The notes under the pieces were generated by a model, which was not told where the DNA came from, did not search any database, and saw only the letters and a list, made by a program, of their open reading frames with translations. From positions 138,650,854 to 138,714,853 of the forward strand of contig JAIOJX010000031.1 of NCBI GenBank assembly GCA_022376925.1: a stretch of DNA of 64,000 bases, in the 5' to 3' direction. The position numbers and the translations under genes were made by a program. Positions 58,038 to 64,000 of this stretch are shown piece after piece (positions within the stretch are counted from its first letter, which is position 1; each line of letters starts with the position of its first letter). The stretch comes from Tragulus kanchil. Lineage: Eukaryota > Chordata > Mammalia > Artiodactyla > Tragulidae.

Positions 58038-59050
58038 CTAAGTGAAATCCCCAAGGTAATGACCTAGCCCTCCTCTTTCCTGCTGGTAATGCACATGCAT
58101 ATGGAACCTGCTGCGTCTGAAATCTTCACTATTCTTACACTGGAGCTGGGACACGACAAAACTTTTTTGGGGAGGAGCAGGGGTGTAGAGTAACTGGGCA
58201 CCATTCATCAAGCTTAAAAGTGCATACATGGCATGTTAGTTTCCTAGGACTATCCCAATATAAAGAACCAACAGCTGGGTGCTTTAAGTAACAGAAAAGT
58301 ACTGTCTCACAGTTCTGGAGGCTGAAGTCCAAGATCAAGATGTCAGCAGGGTTGATTCCTTCTGGGGACTATGAGAGAGAATCTGTTCCATGACACTCCC
58401 CTAACTTTGCTGGTTTGCTGGCAATCTCTGGCATTCCTGGCTAGCTAAAGCACCCCCGACTCCACAGTCTCTAACTTGGTCTTCACATGGCATCCTCTTA
58501 TGGACTTGACTCTGTTTCATATGGAATCGGGCTCACATTAATAACCTTTTCTTAACTATTATTTATAATTATGTCTGCAGTGACCTCGTTTCCAAATAAG
58601 TTCACATTCTGAGTTACTGGGACTTAAGACTTCAATATATATGAGTTTGGAGAAGAGAGCACTGTTCATTCCATAATATCTAGAAATTTCACTTCTAGGA
58701 ATCTAGCCTGGCAATCTCCTTATATGTGTTTACAAAGAGATATTGTAGATGTTTTTCAAAGGCAAAATTAGAATGTTATGCATTAAAACAAGAAGGGAGC
58801 AGATCTCTATGTGCCACTATGAAATGCTTTCTAGGGTATATTATTAAATAAAGCAGTATCTTAGAAAAGGTGCTGTCATCACAAAACAGAACAAAGCCCT
58901 GCTCTGTGTAACCGTACCTAGAGATGATCAGAAGAATGCATAAACCAAACTGTTGACACTGTAAGCACGAGTGAGAAGAGAGAATGGTGAGACGGCCTTT
59001 TGGGGTTTTCTGGCTGCTTGCTGATCATCTGACTCTTTTATAACAAGAAT

Positions 59051-59273
59051 GAGTGCATGTGTGCTAAGTCCCTTCTGTTACGTCTGACGCTTTGCAACCC
59101 TATGGACTGTAACTCACCAGGCTCCTCTGTCCATGGGATTCTCCAGGCAAGAATACTGGAATGGGCTGCCATTTCCTTCTCCAGGGGATTTTCCTGACCC
59201 AGGGATCAAACGTGTGTGTCCTGTGATTCCTTCATGGCAGGCAGATGCTTTACTGCTGGATCATGGGGGAAAC
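59051..59273 (-). mobile_element. Bov-tA SINE, antisense
   Basis: Full-length antisense Bov-tA: gtgctaagtcccttctgtta, caggctcctctgtccatggg, ctccaggcaagaatactgga, ttttcctgacccagggatca, ggcagatgctttactgctgg. Confidence 0.9.
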
Positions 59274-60148
59274 CCTAATGAGAAGTCACTCACATTTTAC
59301 TTGAGGAATACAAATAAAAATTGTTTCCTTTCCATAGCCAGGGGCCAAGTTGGACCCAAAGAGTGAAGTTCTTAAACTAGTTGGTTCCCAGGGAGGTCTC
59401 CATGGCTCCATGGAGGCCAGGACAGCCCAGGCAGGATGGAATCACTCCTTGCCCCTGGGCACCGGGCCCCTGCTGGGAGGGGTGGGGCAGCGTCATGACC
59501 CAGAGCCTGGGCTTCGGAGTCAGGTGGTCACAAGTGCCATGCATATTCTTGTATGCCTCTGAGCCTGGGCCCTGCACCCATTTCAGGGGGCCCCCTTCTG
59601 AAAAGGCACCCTTACCTATATTAGCATTTGCCCCAATTTCCTTTATGAGCCAGATAATAGATCTACAATTTGCCTGAAGCACTCTTCAAGCCCTGGCCCA
59701 AAATGCTGTCATCCCAACCAGGCATTTGTAAAGCTCTTGAAAAAGTAGGATTCTTGAAGGGGGCCTTAAGGAATCGGCAGGGAAAAAAAAAAGAGAAAAG
59801 GGTGGAGAGACAGGAGCTGCGGCACAATGACCGGAGAAACAGAAATATTCCTTCCCATGTCCCCACACAGGCCCCTGCCTTTTCTATATTTAATTTTTTT
59901 CCCCCTCAGCCCAAGTTTTCATCTATTCTCCCCACCCCCTTATTTGACTATGTGTGTACTTGCATGTAGTCTTTATACTGATAGGAAAGGTTGGGGGGGG
60001 GTCTGTATGCGCGTGACAGAGAGGATAATTGTGGGAAATGGTGAACAGGGAGAGAGAGAGAAAGAGCAAGAAAGATATCTAATTTCTATTTATCTCAGAC
60101 TGCTTAATAAACAGAGGAATGGAATCAAAACTAATTAACTAGAAATTT
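59274..60148. other. Unique DNA, no gene seen
   Basis: 59350-59680 has open frames on both strands (up to 101 codons) without recognisable domains. A-rich (59783) and GA-rich (60047-60075) tracts occur. No repeat family recognised. Confidence 0.45.
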
Positions 60149-61148
60149 TGATTCCATGAGCTATGTCACAAATGGCCCTTATAAATGACCAGCTTTCAAA
60201 GAGCAAGAGTCCAGTAAAATTCCCCTAAAGTGAACATGATACATAGGCTTCTAATCTCTCTTTCTGGATTCAGAAAGAACTTCGAGGTCTCAGCGTTCCC
60301 AGGGTCACCGGTACAAACCGTGCAGACGGTTCAGGTTATTCGAGCGTCTGGGTGTTTGGATCTGAATAAAAGGGAGCTGGCATTTCTGTCTTTCTCATCC
60401 AGCTATCTGGTGGGTTTACAGCTCTGTCTGCTGCCTGTGTAATTAATCGTAGGACTTAGCTAATGCCTCCTAAATTAATGCAATTATCAGTGTCTCCGAA
60501 TAACCAGCTTCATGCACCGCTATCAAAACACACTGTTGATAGATCTGCAGCCAAAGCAGGGACGCTCTGAGACTGGAGTTGAGAGCAATTTTTAATTAAC
60601 TGGTTTCTCATATTGCAAAGGTGAGAAAAATACCGATTCTCAGTAGCTGCAGATTAAAAGAATGGGAGAGGGGGTGGGTGCTGGGGCAGAGACTCATGAA
60701 AATAATAGCTACAAGGTATTTTTGTTCCAAAACCTCCACACCCATGCACGCTTTTATTGCTGCAGTTGGCCAGGGCTCAGCCCCGAACCCTCCAGCAGGC
60801 TCTCTGCTCTCGTCACAAGACTTCTATCTAAGGAGCCCCTGGTTTAATTTGCTCTGGGCTGACGAGTGGCTGGGGGAGTCTCAGGAGCAGGGCAGACGTT
60901 TCCTGTCCTCACCTCTTCTATCCTGAAACAGTTCATTAAATGCAGAGATCTGGAACTAAGATAAGGTCAGAGAAAGAGCATTTGTTAGCTTGGATTTCTT
61001 TTATGCTGCGACTTCTCTTCTTAAAGGTTTGTGTTTCCAGAAACTCAGCCAGGTCTCTTGGTATAGCAGCAGCTGCTTCTTTCTTGGGCAGACTCTTTGG
61101 AAAGGGTGCCCACTCTGGGGCTGGGTCAATGTGCTTTGCTGGGTGTTA
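60130..61148. promoter_or_regulatory. Possible conserved non-coding element (copy at 61222-62219)
   Basis: Complex, non-repeat sequence with several homeodomain-type cores: aactaattaact (60130), gtgtaattaatcg (60438), ctaaattaatgcaattatc (60470), tttttaattaac (60589). I infer a developmental enhancer only from this composition and the absence of genes and transposons. No cross-species comparison was possible. Confidence 0.3.
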
Positions 61149-62292
61149 GTCTGCAAGACGGTCCTTGGAAAAAAGAGCATCAAAAGTTCAGAAAATACTA
61201 TATATCCTTGCACTATTCCCCGTGATTCCATGAGCTATGTCACAAATGGCCCTTATAAATGACCAGCTTTCAAAGAGCAAGAGTCCAGTAAAATTCCCTA
61301 AAGTGAACATGATACATAGGCTTCTAATCTCTTTCTGGATTCAGAAAGAACTTCGAGGTCTCAGCGTTCCCAGGGTCACCGGTACAAACCGTGCAGACGG
61401 TTCAGGTTATTCGAGCGTCTGGGTGTTTGGATCTGAATAAAAGGGAGCTGGCATTTCTGTCTTTCTCATCCAGCTATCTGGTGGGTTTACAGCTCTGTCT
61501 GCTGCCTGTGTAATTAATCGTAGGACTTAGCTAATGCCTCCTAAATTAATGCAATTATCAGTGTCTCCGAATAACCAGCTTCATGCACCGCTATCAAAAC
61601 ACACTGTTGATAGATCTGCAGCCAAAGCAGGGACGCTCTGAGACTGGAGTTGAGAGCAATTTTTAATTAACTTGTTTCTCATATTGCAAAGGTGAGAAAA
61701 ATACCGATTCTCAGTAGCTGCAGATTAAAAGAATGGGAGAGGGGGTGGGTGCTGGGGCAGAGACTCATGAAAATAATAGCTACAAGGTATTTTTGTTCCA
61801 AAACCTCCACACCCATGCACGCTTTTATTGCTGCAGTTGGCCAGGGCTCAGCCCCGAACCCTCCAGCAGGCTCTCTGCTCTCGTCACAAGACTTCTATCT
61901 AAGGAGCCCCTGGTTTAATTTGCTCTGGGCTGACGAGTGGCTGGGGGAGTCTCAGGAGCAGGGCAGACGTTTCCTGTCCTCACCTCTTCTATCCTGAAAC
62001 AGTTCATTAAATGCAGAGATCTGGAACTAAGATAAGGTCAGAGAAAGAGCATTTGTTAGCTTGGATTTCTTTTATGCTGCGACTTCTCTTCTTAAAGGTT
62101 TGTGTTTCCAGAAACTCAGCCAGGTCTCTTGGTATAGCAGCAGCTGCTTCTTTCTTGGGCAGACTCTTTGGAAAGGGTGCCCACTCTGGGGCTGGGTCAA
62201 TGTGCTTTGCTGGGTGTTAGTCTGCAAGACGGTCCTTGGAAAAAAGAGCATCAAAAGTTCAGAAAATACTATATATCCTTGCACTATTCCCC
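60149..62292. repeat. Tandem duplicate 20 (60149-61221 / 61222-62292)
   Basis: Both copies begin tgattccatgagctatg at an offset of 1071-1074 bases. The second copy has lost single bases in its first 110 positions (aattccctaaag/aattcccctaaag and atctctttctgg/atctctctttctgg). Both end at cactattcccc. Confidence 0.95.
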
Positions 62293-63182
62293 AGTCCTCA
62301 AATCAGATTTCCTTTCACCATCGTATAACAAAGGCTTTGGGAAGTCCTGCATTCAAGAAGTGTATTCCTTGTTCAACTCAGTCCTAAGCAACATAACTGA
62401 CCACAAACCTATGCACTTGGATTTCATCTCTAGTTTCACGAGGCAGGAGGAGTGTTAAGTGAAATCCAACCAGGAATACCTGCTGGGGAAAGAGCCTGGG
62501 ATTGGGGTCCTACCTGGAAAGCTCTCTGTCTGTGCTTACTGCACGGCCTGGGAAAGTTCCTTCCCCTCTCTTTTGTGCATCAGGCTTCCCCAGTGCACAA
62601 AAAGGCCTTGCTCTTGGAGTCTATGAGTCTGTGAGGCCCACAGACCTGTCAGCTCAGTTAAAATCCGAGGGATATGAAGAGATAAGGAACAAGAGAAGGA
62701 GAAGGAGACACTGATTTATGGAAAGAAGAAAGAGAAAAGAAAATGACTAGGCTCCATGAAGAGACCATCCTGAGGAAGATGCTTCTCTTTGGAGATGTTT
62801 ACGACTAGGAGTGACTAACCAAAGATGATCCTTCATTTTTCCTAGATTCCACATAATATGCATTAATATACAATATTTATTGTTTACTTTCTGACTTATG
62901 TCTAGAAAAATGGTACTGATGAACCTATTTGTAGGTCAGGAATAGGGACGCAAATGTAGGAAAAAGACATGTGGACACAATGTGGGGGAGGGGGGATGAC
63001 CTGGGAGACAGGGATTGACGTGTGTGCACTCGCATGTGTGAAACAGAGGGCTGGTGGGAAGTGTTGGATAGCATGGGGAGTCAGCTCAGTGCTGGGTGAT
63101 GACCTAGAAGGGAGGGCTGGAGAGGGGAAGGAGGGAGATCCAAGGCAGAGGTAGCAGAAACTAATGTCACATGGTAAAGCAA
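62293..63182. other. Unique DNA, no gene seen (partly copied at 63384-64000)
   Basis: Contains a purine-rich tract (about 62675-62745) and a G-rich tract at 62980-62995. Open frames of 60-96 codons are shared by the copies and have no recognisable domain. Confidence 0.4.
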
Positions 63183-63310
63183 CTATGTGCTAAGTTGCTT
63201 CAGTCGTGTTCGACTCTTTGTGACGCAATGGACTGTGGCCCTCCAGGCTCCTCTGTCCATAGGATTCCCCAGGGAAGGATACTGGATGCCTCCTCCAGGG
63301 ATCTTGCTGG
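63183..63310 (-). mobile_element. Bov-tA SINE, antisense, cut at a junction
   Basis: gtgctaagttgcttcagtcg, gactctttgtgacgcaatgg, caggctcctctgtccatagg, then a degenerate ctcctccagggatc. It ends where duplicate 21 restarts. Confidence 0.85.
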
Positions 63311-64000
63311 GTCTGCAAGACGGTCCTTGGAAAAAAGAGCATCAAAAGTTCAGAAAATACTATATATCCTTGCACTATTCCCCAGTCCTCAAATCAGATT
63401 TCCTTTCACCATCGTATAACAAAGGCTTTGGGAAGTCCTGCATTCAAGAAGTGTATTCCTTGTTCAACTCAGTCCTAAGCAACATAACTGACCACAAACC
63501 TATGCACTTGGATTTCATCTCTAGTTTCACGAGGCAGGAGGAGTGTTAAGTGAAATCCAACCAGGAATACCTGCTGGGGAAAGAGCCTGGGATTGGGGTC
63601 CTACCTGGAAAGCTCTCTGTCTGTGCTTACTGCACGGCCTGGGAAAGTTCCTTCCTCTCTTTTGTGCATCAGGCTTCCCCAGTGCACAAAAAGGCCTTGC
63701 TCTTGGAGTCTATGAGTCTGTGAGGCCCACAGACCTGTCAGCTCAGTTAAAATCCGAGGGATATGAAGAGATAAGGAACAAGAGAAGGAGAAGGAGACAC
63801 TGATTTATGGAAAGAAGAAAGAGAAAAGAAAATGACTAGGCTCCATGAAGAGACCATCCTGAGGAAGATGCTTCTCTTTGGAGATGTTTACGACTAGGAG
63901 TGACTAACCAAAGATGATCCTTCATTTTTCCTAGATTCCACATAATATGCATTAATATACAATATTTATTGTTTACTTTCTGACTTATGTCTAGAAAAAT

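Larger units (their letters stand above)
56908..59170. repeat. Tandem duplicate 19 (56908-58037 / 58038-59170)
   Basis: The offset is 1130-1133 bases. Five substitutions fall in the first 50 bases of the second copy (e.g. ataacctagacc/atgacctagccc). The final 100 bases of the first copy hold an n at 57958 and missing bases (gttacgctgacgcntt against gttacgtctgacgcttt). The first copy stops inside an antisense Bov-tA. Confidence 0.97.
62220..64000. repeat. Tandem duplicate 21 (62220-63310 / 63311-window end)
   Basis: Both copies begin gtctgcaagacggtccttgg at an offset of 1091 bases. The first 73 bases also occur at 61149 (duplicate 20). The first copy stops inside an antisense Bov-tA. The second copy is cut by the window end and misses two bases (ttccttcctctc against ttccttcccctctc). 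Confidence 0.95.

Noticed and set aside
59350..59690. Overlapping open frames on both strands (about 100 codons each)
   Set aside because: GC-rich sequence gives long open frames by chance. No domain, no splice sites that can be supported, and no partner exons.
3495..64000. Tandem pairs as a new biological amplification system or array of gene duplications
   Set aside because: The blocks share no sequence, no ends and no target duplications. Spacing follows an assembly-like rule, errors sit at junctions, and SINEs are cut mid-element. An artefact explains all of this.

Overview
The window is nuclear DNA of a pecoran ruminant (bovid, deer or a close relative). It is full of Bov-tA-type tRNA-derived SINEs, has an antisense BovB LINE fragment with a Bov-tA nested in it, carries CHR-type SINEs, and has the usual old mammalian background (L1, L2, MIR, MaLR LTRs). 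I see no intact protein-coding gene, no tRNA or rRNA gene, no CRISPR array and no operon. All open frames are short (at most 189 codons). The longest lie in SINEs or LINEs, or lose their frame between two copies of the same DNA. The species cannot be fixed from sequence alone.

The dominant feature is structural. At 21 places a block of about 1.05-1.2 kb is followed at once, head to tail, by a nearly identical copy of itself. The blocks are unrelated to one another in sequence. Only the copy length is alike. Junctions lie near 145, 4568, 6520, 9190, 11531, 14592, 17277, 19317, 24300, 26372, 29252, 33291, 38311, 44056, 47941, 49942, 53724, 55745, 58038, 61222 and 63311. Mismatches, small indels and the only ambiguous base (n at 57958) crowd at the junctions, while block interiors are almost identical. 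This is what results when neighbouring contigs that overlap by about 1.1 kb are joined end to end without merging. I read it as an assembly artefact, not biology. Removing one copy of each leaves roughly 40-41 kb of real sequence, so about 23 kb is redundant.

Region by region: 1-3.5 kb, unique AT-rich sequence, two oppositely oriented MaLR LTR pieces and a SINE. 3.5-11 kb, mostly unique DNA with a Bov-tA piece. 11.3-13.1 kb, antisense BovB. 13.2-22.3 kb, an old L1 whose 5' part is antisense and whose 3' part is sense, broken by several SINEs. 22.3-27.7 kb, more L1 3' ends and microsatellites. 27.7-31 kb, a MIR split by two Bov-tA copies. 31.3-32 kb, antisense L1 3' end. 32-42 kb, mostly unique sequence with MIR, L2 and CHR-type SINEs. 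42.3-43 kb, a minisatellite beside LTR-like DNA. 43-59 kb, SINE-rich intergenic DNA with a third MaLR LTR. 59-64 kb, mainly unique sequence including a TAATTA-rich stretch that may be a conserved regulatory element.

Nothing resembles an undescribed multi-gene system. The points most worth checking are the false-duplication pattern, the inverted L1, a well-preserved CHR-like SINE group with an unusual 3' tail, and several TAATTA-rich unique stretches that could be enhancers.
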